DNA of 64,000 nucleotides from Pseudoalteromonas piscicida (GCF_002744175.1 NZ_NKHF01000055.1:49987-113986); one strand, 5' to 3'. Numbered from the stretch's first letter, positions 44,843-55,210 are shown. Made by a program: numbers and translations. The notes: generated by a model from the letters alone, not told the origin.

Positions 44843-46405
44843 ATGAAATTAAAACAATGGTTAATCACGACTGGTTTGGTGGCTGCGAGTGTACTGGCGG
44901 CACCGGCCAATGCAGCAGTAAATCAACAGGATGTTGAAGAAGCCGTTCAACAAGCGATGGCAAAGTTCAATATACCGGGGTTGGCAATTGGCATTGTGGA
45001 AGAAGGGAAAGTCGTAATGACCAAAGGCTTTGGTGTTACTCACTTAACCAAGCCCACAAAAGTTGATGCCGATACCCTTTTTGGCATTGCATCCAATACA
45101 AAAGCGTTTACCGCAGCGGCGCTTGCGATGTTGATTGATCAGGGCAAACTCAGTTGGGATGACAAAGTAACGCAGCATATTCCTGAGTTTAAGCTTTATG
45201 ATAGCTATGTCACCCAAGAGATGACCATCCGTGATCTATTAAGTCACCGTAGCGGCCTCGGTTTAGGGGCTGGAGATTTGATGATTTGGCCTGATACCGA
45301 CAAGACGATGCCCGAGTTGTTGGCTGGGATTGCCCATTTGAAGCCCGATTCAAGCTTTCGCAGTCAGTATGCATATAACAACCTTATGTTCGTTGTAGCA
45401 GGTGAGGTTGTTAGTCGAGTGAGTGGCAAAAATTGGCGCGATTTCGTAGAGCAAGAAATGTTTACTAAGCTAGATATGGATGACTCCAAAGCGGGCTTTT
45501 CGCGGATCCCTGCTCGAAACACTAACTGGGCAACAGGTCATATTCCCATGGATGGTAAACTGACTCCATTTTTTGTGAACTATCTTGAAGACTTCCGTGG
45601 AGCAGGTGCTATTGCCTCTAATGTTGATGATATGACCAAGTGGCTGCAGACGCAACTGGCTGGTGGACGTTTGCCATCGGGTGAGGTGTTATTTAGCCAA
45701 GAGCAGCAACTACAAATGTGGCATCCACATATTTTGCGATTGCCCGCTGAAGAGGCAAAAAAAGCGTATCACCAACAGTTTAAAGGTTATGGCTTAGGGT
45801 GGGCTGTTGAAGACTACTTTGGCTATAAAAAGGTAGGACACGGCGGTGGCATTTTGGGTATGGTCTCTCAGGTTGCCATGATCCCAGAGAAAAAGCTTGG
45901 TGTAGTCATACTATCGAATCAGCAAAAGTATCCTGCGCTGTCAGCCATCGTTAATGAAGTATTTGAAGATGCACTAGGGCTGGAAGATAAGGATTGGGTC
46001 AACATCATCGCAGATGATTACTTTACAGCTCGAGAAGCGCAGTACGCTGACGCGGGAGTGATTGAAGTTGAACAGCCTCAGCCGTCTTTGCCACTTACGA
46101 ACTATACAGGAACACTAAATAGCGCCTGGTACGGTGATGTGGTGGTGGAGCTGATAGAGAACACATTGCGTATCGACTTTATCCATACCAAACGTCTAAA
46201 AGGTAAGTTAGAGCACCTAACGGGAAATACCTTTGTGGTGCGCTGGGATGAACCGCTTTTAGAAGCCGATGCTTACTTTAATTTTGTCATGGATAAAAAC
46301 CAGCAAGTTGAGTCGGCTGACATGGAGTTTGTAAATCCAGAGATCACTGACTTTAGTTTTGATTTCCATAATCTAGACTTAAAGGCCAAGCGGCTTTCAA
46401 ATTAA
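44843..46405 (+). CDS. exported serine hydrolase of the beta-lactamase/DD-peptidase family
   Basis: A 520-residue periplasmic enzyme: signal peptide (about 1-24, ending APANA), class-C-like hydrolase domain with SNTK (SxxK) in GIASNTKAFTAAAL, Tyr of YAYNN (YxN) and HGGG in KVGHGGGILGMV, plus a C-terminal lipocalin-like DUF3471-type domain (LTNYTGTLNSAWYGDVVVEL). Start 44843 has AAGGAA upstream; an in-frame ATG at 44810 would precede the signal peptide. Members include esterases and peptidases; lactamase activity is not implied. Confidence 0.88.
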   Translation: MKLKQWLITTGLVAASVLAAPANAAVNQQDVEEAVQQAMAKFNIPGLAIGIVEEGKVVMTKGFGVTHLTKPTKVDADTLFGIASNTKAFTAAALAMLIDQGKLSWDDKVTQHIPEFKLYDSYVTQEMTIRDLLSHRSGLGLGAGDLMIWPDTDKTMPELLAGIAHLKPDSSFRSQYAYNNLMFVVAGEVVSRVSGKNWRDFVEQEMFTKLDMDDSKAGFSRIPARNTNWATGHIPMDGKLTPFFVNYLEDFRGAGAIASNVDDMTKWLQTQLAGGRLPSGEVLFSQEQQLQMWHPHILRLPAEEAKKAYHQQFKGYGLGWAVEDYFGYKKVGHGGGILGMVSQVAMIPEKKLGVVILSNQQKYPALSAIVNEVFEDALGLEDKDWVNIIADDYFTAREAQYADAGVIEVEQPQPSLPLTNYTGTLNSAWYGDVVVELIENTLRIDFIHTKRLKGKLEHLTGNTFVVRWDEPLLEADAYFNFVMDKNQQVESADMEFVNPEITDFSFDFHNLDLKAKRLSN

Positions 46406-46416
46406 GATATACCAAA

Positions 46417-46447
46417 GTATCAAAGCCACCGTAAAGTGGCTTTGATA
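46417..46447 (+). terminator. hairpin after the serine hydrolase
   Basis: TATCAAAGCCAC pairs with GTGGCTTTGATA around CGTAAA. The stem is long and perfect; no T run follows, so terminator strength is uncertain. Confidence 0.6.
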
Positions 46448-46512
46448 TAGTGTATGGAAGCAATTGTAATACTCATTGTATTCATAAACTAACCTAAGGA
46501 TGTATTCTTAAT

Positions 46513-47442
46513 ATGCGCACTGCAATTATCACCCACCCATATTGCCGCAAGCATAAAATGACACAGGAACATCCTGAATGTCCCGCAAGGTTAGATGCGA
46601 TTTCAGATAGATTGCTAGCTTCAGGGTTAGATATCGCTGTCGAGCATAAAACGGCAATAAAAGCAGATGCGTCACATTATTCGCTGGTGCATGATCAAGC
46701 CATGATTAAAGAAGTGATGGATAAAGTTCCAAGCGAAGGGTTGTCCGAATTAGACGGTGATACCTGGCTTTGTCCGGACTCCATGAAAGCGATTGAGCGT
46801 GCTGTTGGGGCTGGAATATTAGCGGTGGATGAAGTGACAGCTGGTAATCTCGACGCTGCATTTTGTTCCATTCGGCCACCTGGACATCACGCCAACCAGA
46901 GTACTTCGTCCGGTTTTTGTGTCTTTAATAATGTTGCTATTGCCGCTGCTTATGCAAAAACCAAGGGGGTAGAGCGGATCGCTATTTTGGATATTGATGT
47001 TCATCATGGCAATGGCACTCAGGATATCTTTAAAGACGATCATAGCGTCTTATTTTGCTCATTGTTTCAATATCCATTTTATCCCAATACCGCCATTGAA
47101 AATCACCAAAGCCTGATCAACTCCCCCCTGAGTGCAGGGGCTGATGGGAGTGATTTAAAAACGTTATTTGAACAGCAATGGTTACCTAAACTGCAAGACT
47201 TTAAGCCTCAGCTTATTTTTATTAGTGCCGGGTTTGACGGTCATCTTGAAGATGATATGGGTGGACTCAAGTTTGTTGAGCAGGACTATCAATGGTTTAC
47301 AGAGCAAGTTGTGGCGTTTGCAAAATCACAAAGCTGTTTGGGAATTATCTCATACTTAGAAGGGGGCTACGATCTTTCTTCTCTAGGCCGCAGCGCTGTG
47401 ACCCATATCAAAGCATTGGTGGAAGAAACGGAATCATGCTAG
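46513..47442 (+). CDS. histone deacetylase superfamily hydrolase
   Basis: A 309-residue zinc amidohydrolase of the acetoin-utilisation/class II HDAC type. HPECPARL near residue 25, the active-site RPPGHHAN, zinc ligands in LDIDVHHGNGTQDIF, and ISAGFDGHLEDDMGGL are all present. Bacterial members deacetylate acetylpolyamines or proteins; the substrate is not known here. It overlaps the convergent small gene by 9 nt. Confidence 0.92.
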   Translation: MRTAIITHPYCRKHKMTQEHPECPARLDAISDRLLASGLDIAVEHKTAIKADASHYSLVHDQAMIKEVMDKVPSEGLSELDGDTWLCPDSMKAIERAVGAGILAVDEVTAGNLDAAFCSIRPPGHHANQSTSSGFCVFNNVAIAAAYAKTKGVERIAILDIDVHHGNGTQDIFKDDHSVLFCSLFQYPFYPNTAIENHQSLINSPLSAGADGSDLKTLFEQQWLPKLQDFKPQLIFISAGFDGHLEDDMGGLKFVEQDYQWFTEQVVAFAKSQSCLGIISYLEGGYDLSSLGRSAVTHIKALVEETESC

Positions 47443-47727
47443 CAGCGCGAACGCTTGCTGAATATTTCTAAGCTGGATTTTGCTAACACAACATTCTCCT
47501 TCATCAATAAGGTATTGTTGCACTAAGTTGGTTAAATGTGTGAGCTCAATTTGGCTCACCTCTTGACCATTCAGATCCGCGCAGCAGCCGTTTTGTGTGA
47601 TCACCATTGTTCTGCCTTGCATGGCTTCATCAAGCATATGAATGGAGTCTAATAACGCTTTTTCGTCTTCAATCAACTCTAGACTTTGGTCTAATACGAG
47701 CAGGATAGGGTAGCTTTTTATCGTCAT
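47434..47727 (-). CDS. small hypothetical protein, 97 aa
   Basis: A small acidic protein with a beta-rich N-terminal part (SYPILLVLDQSLELIEDEKA) and a C-terminal helix. A Cys pair occurs in NGCCADLNG and another in GECCVSK. It may be related to the DUF4144-type small proteins, but I am not sure. Ribosome binding site weak. Probably real because the frame is closed by convergent overlap with the HDAC gene and no better frame exists. Confidence 0.6.
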   Translation of the reverse strand: MTIKSYPILLVLDQSLELIEDEKALLDSIHMLDEAMQGRTMVITQNGCCADLNGQEVSQIELTHLTNLVQQYLIDEGECCVSKIQLRNIQQAFALLA

Positions 47728-47803
47728 AATTTGTTCAAGGTCAAGTTATCACCAGCGATGCTCAGTATACTTCAAATTGGAATAATATTGCGAGAGTGTG
47801 CTT

Positions 47804-50320
47804 ATGGTTGGTGATTCACGTCAGTTACAAATCAAAGAAGTCTTTACCAATAGCTTGTTATGTTGTGATGAGCAAACGAGTCTTCATGACGCGGTTGCGC
47901 AAATGCGAGCAAATAGAGTGAGCTCTATTTTTGTGACTCGTGCCGATGACATTATCGGCATTTGGACTGAGTCTGACTGTGTTAAGCTTGACTTTAACGA
48001 TCCAAACTTTGCTCAGGTGGCAATCAAATCAGTCATGACTTCTCCTGTGCAGAAGATTCAAGTTGATAAAACTTTGAGCGAAGCAACGGTGAAGTTTCAT
48101 CAGTTAGGGATCCGTCACCTGCTGGTGGTTGACTTAGAGGGGCTCCCATGTGGCGTCGTTTCACTGTCGGATATTGTGCGTAGTCAAGGGCTTGATCACT
48201 ATCTGCATTTTAGGCCAATCGAGCATCATTACGATGCAAATATAGTCGTCTTAGACAGTGAAGACTGTGTGTCTGATGTTATCAATAGCATGTGTGAATT
48301 AAAGCTCACAGCTGTATTGGTTTATAATCGTAGACTGGACGAGTATGGGATCATCACCCAGCGCGATATTGCCTATATTATTCTGAATCCGGATTGGCGC
48401 CAACCTTGCTGGCAGTTAGCAAGCTATCCTATGCTTTCCATGACACCAAAAGACAGTTTATTTGATGCTTACCGGTTGATGACCGTTAACTCTATTCGTC
48501 ATTTGGTGGTGACGTGTCCTGAATCACAAAAGGTGATCGGCTTATTGGCACTCAAAAATGTGTTGACCGAAATCGAAACCGCTTATTGCAGCGAGCTTGA
48601 GAAGGTGCTGGTACAGCGAGATATAGCGCTACAGAAGTCTGAAAAAAACCTGTACCTTGCCAATCGCATCATTGACGCTTCTTTAGATGGCATCATGATC
48701 ACCAAAAGTTCTGGTGAAATTATTCAAATCAATCCCGCATTTAGTGCACTCACAGGTTATAAAGATTACGAAGTACTAGGTAAAAACCCCAGTATATTAA
48801 GTTCTGGGTTACACGATGAATCTTATTATCAAACCATGTGGGCTGCGCTGCGAGAAAAAGGGGTATGGCAAGGGGAGATCTGCAACCGTAAAAAAAGCGG
48901 TGAAATCTATGTAGAGTGGTTAACTATTATAGAAATAAGGGAACCATATAGTGATGATATGCTCTATGCGGCGATTTTTAGTGATATCACTGAACGTAAG
49001 AACGCAGAAGAAAAAATTGCCCGTTTGGCCTATTTTGATGAGTTGACAGGACTGCCAAACCGTCGGTTGTTTTACGACCGATTGTCAATGGCGTTGGCAT
49101 CGGCACACCGTTACAAGCAAAAGCTGAGTGTGATGTTCATAGACTTAGACCGTTTTAAAGAAGTGAATGACTCACTTGGTCATAGTGCCGGTGATGAGTT
49201 ACTGGTACAGGTAAGCGAACGAATTAAAGCAATTTTGAACGAAGGGGATACGCTAGCACGCCTTGGCGGCGATGAGTTTGTTGTATTACTCAGTGAAGTA
49301 AATGGTATGTCGGAAGTGATAGAGTTTGCCGACCAAATATTGATGGCGCTAGCCAATCCATTTGAACTTGGTGATATGCAGGTAGCGGCAACAGCTTCGA
49401 TGGGGGCGGCTATTTATCCCGAGGATGGTCATGATACTGAAACTTTACTTAAGCACGCTGATGTTGCCATGTATCGCTCCAAAGAAGTGGGTAGAAATTC
49501 TTTCCAGCTATTTGAAGCTTCAATGAATGCACGCTCATTTGAACGTTTGTCGATGTTGAGTCGTTTCCAAAGCGCCTTAGAGAATGACGAGTTTGAATTG
49601 CATTTTCAGCCATTACAGTGCCTAGCTAGCAATCGCATCTCGAGTGTTGAGTGCTTATTACGTTGGCGCGACCCCAACCTTGGTATTATCTCTCCAGCTC
49701 AGTTCATTCCTCTTGCTGAGGAGCTTGGGCTGATTATTCGTTTAGATCAGTGGGTAATAGACAAGGCTTGTCAGCACCTAGCGCAATGGCAACGTGAAGG
49801 GATTGAACTACGGCGACTGGCTATTAATATCTCGGCATCGCATGTCACGCAAGGCGACTTATATCAATGCGTTGCACAGGCGCTTCACAAGCACAATGTG
49901 GAGGGCAGCTATCTTGAGTTAGAGCTTACCGAAAACAGCTTTATTGGTAATTTGTTAGAAGCAAAATACACCTTGAAAAAGCTTAAAGCGCTTGGAGTAA
50001 GATTAGCAATTGATGACTTTGGCACGGGTTATTCGGCACTCAGTTACTTGGCTAAGCTTCCCATAGATATACTGAAGATTGATGCCAGCTTTATTGCTAA
50101 AGTGCCCGATGAGTATGGTAACAGCGAAATTGTGTCGGCAATTGTGGCGATGGCCAAAGCACTTAATCTGCAAGTGGTTGCTGAAGGCGTTGAAAAGCCT
50201 GTACAGAAGCGTTATCTGCGCAAATTAGGATGTCACACTATTCAGGGATATGTCTTCTGTAAGCCGCTTACAGAAGACGCTTGGTATGAATTCTACTCGT
50301 CGGAGAAGGCGATTTCGTAA
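47804..50320 (+). CDS. CBS-PAS-GGDEF-EAL c-di-GMP protein
   Basis: An 838-residue cytoplasmic protein. Four CBS motifs (about residues 10-260, two Bateman modules) are followed by PAS (about 290-405), GGDEF (RLGGDEFVVLL, intact) and EAL. The EAL signature reads ECLLRWR (Ala to Cys), but AIDDFGTGYSALSYL and VVAEGVEK are normal, so phosphodiesterase activity is likely. CBS modules suggest control by adenine nucleotides. ATG 47804 with GAGAG upstream is preferred over GTG 47798. The 3' end overlaps the convergent DUF2797 gene by 28 nt. Confidence 0.9.
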   Translation: MVGDSRQLQIKEVFTNSLLCCDEQTSLHDAVAQMRANRVSSIFVTRADDIIGIWTESDCVKLDFNDPNFAQVAIKSVMTSPVQKIQVDKTLSEATVKFHQLGIRHLLVVDLEGLPCGVVSLSDIVRSQGLDHYLHFRPIEHHYDANIVVLDSEDCVSDVINSMCELKLTAVLVYNRRLDEYGIITQRDIAYIILNPDWRQPCWQLASYPMLSMTPKDSLFDAYRLMTVNSIRHLVVTCPESQKVIGLLALKNVLTEIETAYCSELEKVLVQRDIALQKSEKNLYLANRIIDASLDGIMITKSSGEIIQINPAFSALTGYKDYEVLGKNPSILSSGLHDESYYQTMWAALREKGVWQGEICNRKKSGEIYVEWLTIIEIREPYSDDMLYAAIFSDITERKNAEEKIARLAYFDELTGLPNRRLFYDRLSMALASAHRYKQKLSVMFIDLDRFKEVNDSLGHSAGDELLVQVSERIKAILNEGDTLARLGGDEFVVLLSEVNGMSEVIEFADQILMALANPFELGDMQVAATASMGAAIYPEDGHDTETLLKHADVAMYRSKEVGRNSFQLFEASMNARSFERLSMLSRFQSALENDEFELHFQPLQCLASNRISSVECLLRWRDPNLGIISPAQFIPLAEELGLIIRLDQWVIDKACQHLAQWQREGIELRRLAINISASHVTQGDLYQCVAQALHKHNVEGSYLELELTENSFIGNLLEAKYTLKKLKALGVRLAIDDFGTGYSALSYLAKLPIDILKIDASFIAKVPDEYGNSEIVSAIVAMAKALNLQVVAEGVEKPVQKRYLRKLGCHTIQGYVFCKPLTEDAWYEFYSSEKAIS

Positions 50321-51114
50321 GAGGTAAATTTACGGATATTGATCACGCCCTGATCAAAGATGAGATATTGTCCTTTGATCCCTTCAAGTACGCCAGACAC
50401 CACTGGCTCTTTATCAAAGTTGAAAGAGCTAATTTTGTTAGGGTGTTGCTCCACAGGGAAGGTCAGATCGACAACTTCTTCGTCTAGCACCTCAATGGCG
50501 GTTGCACCAAACAGTTCGGCAAGCTCATCTAACTTTGCTTGGATCTGTGGGATCAGTTTGGCGGCTTCCGCTTTGAGGTCGATTTCAGGGTTAACGCCTT
50601 TGAGCATATTACGCCAGTTGGTTTTGTCGGCAATAAACTGCGCCAGCGCCACTTCCACTAGCCCTGATTGGTGACGTGTTTGCACCTTAAAGATAGGCAA
50701 GGCTTGTGTTGCTCCTTGATCAATCCAGCGAGTTGGAATTTGCGTATGGCGGGTGATCCCCACTTTCAGGCCTGAGGTATTGGCCAAATAGACATAATGC
50801 GGGATCATGCAGTTGGCTTCACCCCACTCAGGCTCTCTACAAGTACCTTGGTCAAAGTGACAGGTTTCTGGCTTCATAATGCACATATCGCAGCTAGCAA
50901 GCTTTTTCATGCACACAAAACAGTGTCCTTGAGAATAGCTTTTTTTGGTTTTTTTACCACAGTTGCAACAAAAGATATTGCCAGTGAAGGTAAGGGTGAC
51001 GGACTTACCAAAGTAGTCATTAAGTGATACTAAGTTATCACCAACGGGTAACTGATATTGAATAGGTTCAACAAGCGTTGACTTTAGCTTGCTGAGCGTA
51101 CCTTGTACTTGCAT
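50293..51114 (-). CDS. DUF2797 zinc-binding protein
   Basis: A 273-residue protein with three N-terminal CxxC groups (CCNCGKK, CFVCMKK, CDMCIMK) and further Cys/His residues (CHFDQGTC), likely binding zinc. HYVYLANTSGLKVGITRHTQ resembles a GIY-YIG-like start. This matches the DUF2797 family; function unknown. Tail-to-tail overlap of 28 nt with the c-di-GMP gene, so antisense effects between the two are possible. Confidence 0.83.
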   Translation of the reverse strand: MQVQGTLSKLKSTLVEPIQYQLPVGDNLVSLNDYFGKSVTLTFTGNIFCCNCGKKTKKSYSQGHCFVCMKKLASCDMCIMKPETCHFDQGTCREPEWGEANCMIPHYVYLANTSGLKVGITRHTQIPTRWIDQGATQALPIFKVQTRHQSGLVEVALAQFIADKTNWRNMLKGVNPEIDLKAEAAKLIPQIQAKLDELAELFGATAIEVLDEEVVDLTFPVEQHPNKISSFNFDKEPVVSGVLEGIKGQYLIFDQGVINIRKFTSYEIAFSDE

Positions 51115-51185
51115 CTTTGCCCCTAAAAATGCTCATAAAAGGGTAGGATACCATTACAAACTTAGAAACGCAGTGAGTAAAAATG

Positions 51186-51213
51186 AAAAAGGCCAGCATC
51201 GAGCTGGCCTTTT
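51186..51213. terminator. terminator after purD
   Basis: AAAAGGCCAGC-ATCGA-GCTGGCCTTTT; for the minus-strand purD transcript the stem is followed by TTTTTCATTTT. Confidence 0.85.
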
Positions 51214-51227
51214 GAATATAAAGTGAA

Positions 51228-52511
51228 TTAGCTTTCACGTGCAATGGCGCGATAAGCAATATCAGTACGGTACTCTACGCCGTCCCAATGAATGTCTTTC
51301 ACGAGTGAGTAAGCACGCTTTTGCGCCTCGGTGACAGTGTGACCTAATGCCGTCGCACATAACACACGACCACCGGCAGTGACGACGTGTTCACCATCTT
51401 GCTTAGTCCCTGCATGGAACACTTTTTCACCTTCAGCGTAATTTACTTGTAGGCCAGAAATTGCGTCACCTTTAGGGTAGTTACCAGGATACCCTTTGGC
51501 CGCTAGAACGACACCAACAGCCGCGCGTGGATCAAACTCAATCACAGTTTGATCCAGCTCTTCGCGGTTGGCCGCCTCAATCAGTTCAACAAGATCCGAT
51601 TGTAGGCGCAACATAATAGGTTGTGTTTCTGGGTCGCCAAAGCGGCAGTTATATTCGATAACTTTTGGTGTACCGTCTGCGGTGATCATCAGGCCTGCGT
51701 ATAAGAATCCAGTATAAGGGTGGCCTTCTTTTGCCATTCCCTCAACCGTTGGATTAATCACTTCATCCATAATTCGGTTATGAATTTCTTGTGTCACTAC
51801 TGGCGCTGGAGAGTAAGCCCCCATACCTCCAGTATTCGGCCCTTTATCGCCATCGTAAGCACGCTTGTGATCTTGGCTGGTGGCAAACGGAAGTACGTTT
51901 TTGCCATCGACCATAACGATGAACGAGGCTTCTTCACCTTCTAAAAACTCTTCAATAACAACGCGGCTGCCCGCTTCGCCAAAAGCGTTACCAGCAAGCA
52001 TATCGCGGATCGCTTCTTCCGCCTCTGCTTCAGTCATCGCTACGATAACCCCTTTACCGGCAGCAAGGCCATCCGCTTTAACCACAATCGGCGCACCTTG
52101 TGCTTTTAGGTATGCCAGTGCTGGCTCAATCTCTTCAAATGTTTGATACGCAGCAGTTGGAATATTATGACGGGCTAAAAAGTCTTTGGTGAAAGACTTT
52201 GAGCCTTCAAGTTGTGCTGCAGCTTGAGTTGGACCAAATATCGCAAGACCTTCTTCGCGAAAACGGTCAACAACACCAATAACCAGCGGTGCTTCTGGGC
52301 CCACAATAGTCAATTGTACGTTGTTTTCTTTAGCAAATGTGACCAAGGCATCAATGTCCTCAACACCAATAGCTACATTTTCAAGCTTAGGCTCAAGAGC
52401 GGTGCCTGCGTTACCTGGCGCAACAAAAACAGTTTTGACAGATGGATTTTGTGCGGCTTTGAACGCAAGCGCGTGCTCGCGTCCACCGCTGCCAATGACT
52501 AGTACATTCAT
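51228..52511 (-). CDS. purD: phosphoribosylamine-glycine ligase PurD
   Basis: PurD makes glycinamide ribonucleotide in purine synthesis. The 427 residues form an ATP-grasp enzyme: MNVLVIGSGGREHALAFKAA, KADGLAAGKGVIVAMT, GPNTGGMGAYSPAPVVT and EYNCRFGDPETQPIMLRLQ. It is downstream of purH with a methyltransferase gene in between, interrupting the common purH-purD pair. Confidence 0.97.
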   Translation of the reverse strand: MNVLVIGSGGREHALAFKAAQNPSVKTVFVAPGNAGTALEPKLENVAIGVEDIDALVTFAKENNVQLTIVGPEAPLVIGVVDRFREEGLAIFGPTQAAAQLEGSKSFTKDFLARHNIPTAAYQTFEEIEPALAYLKAQGAPIVVKADGLAAGKGVIVAMTEAEAEEAIRDMLAGNAFGEAGSRVVIEEFLEGEEASFIVMVDGKNVLPFATSQDHKRAYDGDKGPNTGGMGAYSPAPVVTQEIHNRIMDEVINPTVEGMAKEGHPYTGFLYAGLMITADGTPKVIEYNCRFGDPETQPIMLRLQSDLVELIEAANREELDQTVIEFDPRAAVGVVLAAKGYPGNYPKGDAISGLQVNYAEGEKVFHAGTKQDGEHVVTAGGRVLCATALGHTVTEAQKRAYSLVKDIHWDGVEYRTDIAYRAIARES

Positions 52512-52526
52512 GGCGAAATTTTCCTA

Positions 52527-53363
52527 TTAAAGCTTTTTAAATTTCAAGGTCATACGGTCACTTTCCCCAATCGCTTTATATTGCGCTGCTTTTTCGTCGC
52601 CAAGCGCTAAGCGAGGAGGGAGAGTCCATACACCTTTGGGATGATTTGCGCTATCCAATGGGTTAGCATTAATCTCACTGCTTTCAACTAGTTCAAAACC
52701 AGCTTTTTTGGCAATATCAACAACATAACTTTGCTTCATATACCCTGATGACTTTTGATCTTCAGTGTTGCGGTGTTCAGGTAAGCGGTGTTCAACCACA
52801 CCTAAAATGCCACCAGGCTTTAGCGCTTTGTTAAAAGCGGTAAACGCACTGAGCACACCCTCATCACCTTTACCCATATACCAGTTATGAACATTACGGA
52901 ACGTCAGTACCATATCAGCACTGCCTGCAGGCGCAATGTTGCTGTGCGTTACAGGTGCAAACTCCGTGATTTTAACTTCACTGTAATCTGGGTTGGTTGC
53001 TACTTTTTCTTGGTAGCTTTTTAATGAGCGTTGATAGTAACCAACGTCTGAATCAGCAGGGAAGTGGGCTGCATAGTATGTACCCTTGCCTTTGACTAGA
53101 GGCGCTAAGATTTCGCTGTACCAACCGCCACCAGGGGCAATTTCTACCACAGTCATAGATGGGGTAACACCGAAGAAAGCGAGCGTTTCACTGGGATTAC
53201 GATACTGATCTCGCGCTCTGTTTTTCTCTGCGCGATTGTCGTTAGCAACGGCTTTTGTAATGGCACTCGGCACTGCTTGGCTTGAGTTAGATTCTGTGGC
53301 GTTACAGCCTACGAGAGTTGTGAATATCGCTGCAGCGATAAGTGACTTCATACCTAGATTCAT
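52527..53363 (-). CDS. predicted lipoprotein with SAM-methyltransferase fold (COG4798-like)
   Basis: A 278-residue protein with a lipoprotein signal (lipobox LVGC, Cys at residue 20) and a class I methyltransferase fold: TVVEIAPGGGWYSEILAPLV (motif I with GGG), ADMVLTFRNVHNWY, ALKPGGILGVVEHRLPEHRN. Export of a SAM-type fold is odd, since SAM is cytoplasmic. AGGA 8 nt upstream supports ATG 53363 over the Met at residue 5. It is between purH and purD, 15 nt before purD, but a hairpin separates it from purH. Confidence 0.8.
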   Translation of the reverse strand: MNLGMKSLIAAAIFTTLVGCNATESNSSQAVPSAITKAVANDNRAEKNRARDQYRNPSETLAFFGVTPSMTVVEIAPGGGWYSEILAPLVKGKGTYYAAHFPADSDVGYYQRSLKSYQEKVATNPDYSEVKITEFAPVTHSNIAPAGSADMVLTFRNVHNWYMGKGDEGVLSAFTAFNKALKPGGILGVVEHRLPEHRNTEDQKSSGYMKQSYVVDIAKKAGFELVESSEINANPLDSANHPKGVWTLPPRLALGDEKAAQYKAIGESDRMTLKFKKL

Positions 53364-53429
53364 CGTTAGTTTCCTTCATTCTGTTATGATTATGCTGTAG
53401 CCAGAATACTGGAAATTAGCTGAAACAAA

Positions 53430-53459
53430 AAGCGCGAAACTAATAAGTTTCGCGCTTTA
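53430..53459. terminator. terminator after purH
   Basis: AAAGCGCGAAAC-TAATAA-GTTTCGCGCTTT, a long near-perfect stem directly after the purH stop, followed on the minus strand by TTGTTTC. Confidence 0.75.
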
Positions 53460-53463
53460 TTGA

Positions 53464-55050
53464 TTAGTGGCGGAAGTGACGCATTCCGGTGAATACCATT
53501 GCCATTCCCGCTTCGTCAGCGGCAGCTATCACCTCTTCGTCACGCATTGAGCCACCAGGCTGGATCACCGCAGTAATACCAGCAGCCGCGGCAGCATCAA
53601 TACCATCACGGAACGGGAAGAAGGCATCAGATGCCATGACTGATCCCGGTACTTCTAGGTTCTCGTCAGCGGCTTTAATGCCTGCGATTTTAGCCGAGTA
53701 AACGCGGCTCATCTGGCCTGCGCCGACGCCGATGGTCATGCCGTCACGAGCATAAACAATCGCATTTGATTTAACAAATTTAGCGACTTTCCAGCAAAAT
53801 AGCAGATCTTTTAGCTCTTGCTCTGTTGGTTGACGTTTAGAAACTACTTTAAGGTCGTTTAAACCAACCATCCCTTGATCACGGTCTTGTACCAAGATAC
53901 CACCATTAACACGCTTGATATCAGTACCTGTGGTTTTTGTCGACCACTGGCCACATTCAAGTAAGCGAACGTTTTTCTTCGCAGCAACAATCTGTGCTGC
54001 TTCTTCAGAAATACTAGGGGCAATAATGACTTCAACAAACTGGCGAGCAACGATAGCCTCGGCAGTGTCAGCATCTAATTCACGGTTAAACGCGATGATG
54101 CCACCGAAAGCAGAAGTTGGGTCGGTTTTAAATGCGCGGTCGTAAGCTGCAAGGATCGTATCATCAACAGCAACACCACATGGATTGGCGTGTTTTACGA
54201 TAACACAAGCGGGCTTATCAAACTCTTTAACACATTCAAGTGCCGCGTCGGTATCAGCGATATTGTTGTAAGATAGCGCTTTACCTTGAAGTTGCTTAGC
54301 CGTTGCAACGGACGCTTCTTCAATGTTGTTTTCAACATAGAAAGCGGCATCTTGGTGCGAGTTTTCACCATAGCGCATATCTTGCTTTTTGGTGAACTGC
54401 ATATTGATGGTGCGCGGAAATTTAGTTTCTTCAGTTGCTTCCTCGGTGTAATCAGGAACCATCTTACCGAAGTAATTAGCAATCATGCCATCGTATTGTG
54501 CGGTGTGCTCGTATGCTGCAATAGCTAGGTCAAAACGTGTTTTGTAAGTTGTTGACCCTGTGTTTGCTTTCATTTCTTCGATAACATGGCCATAGTCACT
54601 GGCGTTAACAACAATTGTCACGTCTTTGTGGTTTTTTGCCGCTGCGCGAACCATAGTTGGTCCGCCGATATCGATGTTTTCAATGGCATCTTCTAGGCTA
54701 CAGTCAGCTTTCGCAACAGTTTGTGCGAAGGGGTATAAGTTGACTACTACCATATCGATTGCTGAAATATTGTTTTCGGTCATTACGTCTTCGTCTTGAC
54801 CGCGACGTCCTAGGATACCGCCGTGCACTTTAGGGTGAAGCGTTTTAACGCGACCATCCATGATTTCTGGGTGGCCAGTGTAATCAGATACTTCTGTTAC
54901 TTTAATGCCGTTGTCTGCAAGTAGTTTGCAAGTACCGCCAGTTGACAAAATTTCTACGCCTTGAGCTTCAAGGGCTGTAGCGAACTCAACGATACCGGTT
55001 TTATCTGACACGCTTAATAGGGCGCGACGAATTGGACGATGTATATCCAT
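53464..55050 (-). CDS. purH: bifunctional AICAR transformylase/IMP cyclohydrolase PurH
   Basis: PurH performs the last two steps to IMP. The 528 residues show the MGS-like cyclohydrolase domain ([39 protein letters not shown]) and the AICARFT domain ([33 protein letters not shown]). It is upstream of the methyltransferase and purD genes. Confidence 0.97.
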   Translation of the reverse strand: MDIHRPIRRALLSVSDKTGIVEFATALEAQGVEILSTGGTCKLLADNGIKVTEVSDYTGHPEIMDGRVKTLHPKVHGGILGRRGQDEDVMTENNISAIDMVVVNLYPFAQTVAKADCSLEDAIENIDIGGPTMVRAAAKNHKDVTIVVNASDYGHVIEEMKANTGSTTYKTRFDLAIAAYEHTAQYDGMIANYFGKMVPDYTEEATEETKFPRTINMQFTKKQDMRYGENSHQDAAFYVENNIEEASVATAKQLQGKALSYNNIADTDAALECVKEFDKPACVIVKHANPCGVAVDDTILAAYDRAFKTDPTSAFGGIIAFNRELDADTAEAIVARQFVEVIIAPSISEEAAQIVAAKKNVRLLECGQWSTKTTGTDIKRVNGGILVQDRDQGMVGLNDLKVVSKRQPTEQELKDLLFCWKVAKFVKSNAIVYARDGMTIGVGAGQMSRVYSAKIAGIKAADENLEVPGSVMASDAFFPFRDGIDAAAAAGITAVIQPGGSMRDEEVIAAADEAGMAMVFTGMRHFRH

Positions 55051-55210
55051 GATGGTTTAGGTTTCCTCAATGATTAGTTAAGGGCTAGCTTAGAAAGCCG
55101 GTATTTTAGCGCATAATTGTTAAGAAGACGATGTTAAAACGCGAGATAAACATGAGAAAAGTACGATATGAAAAGGATAAATGTCCGCTAGCTGCTGAAT
55201 TTTAAACAAT

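Noticed and set aside
44843..46405. Call as an antibiotic-resistance beta-lactamase
   Set aside because: SxxK, YxN and HxG motifs are shared by esterases and peptidases, and the C-terminal DUF3471-type domain is typical of those, not of AmpC.
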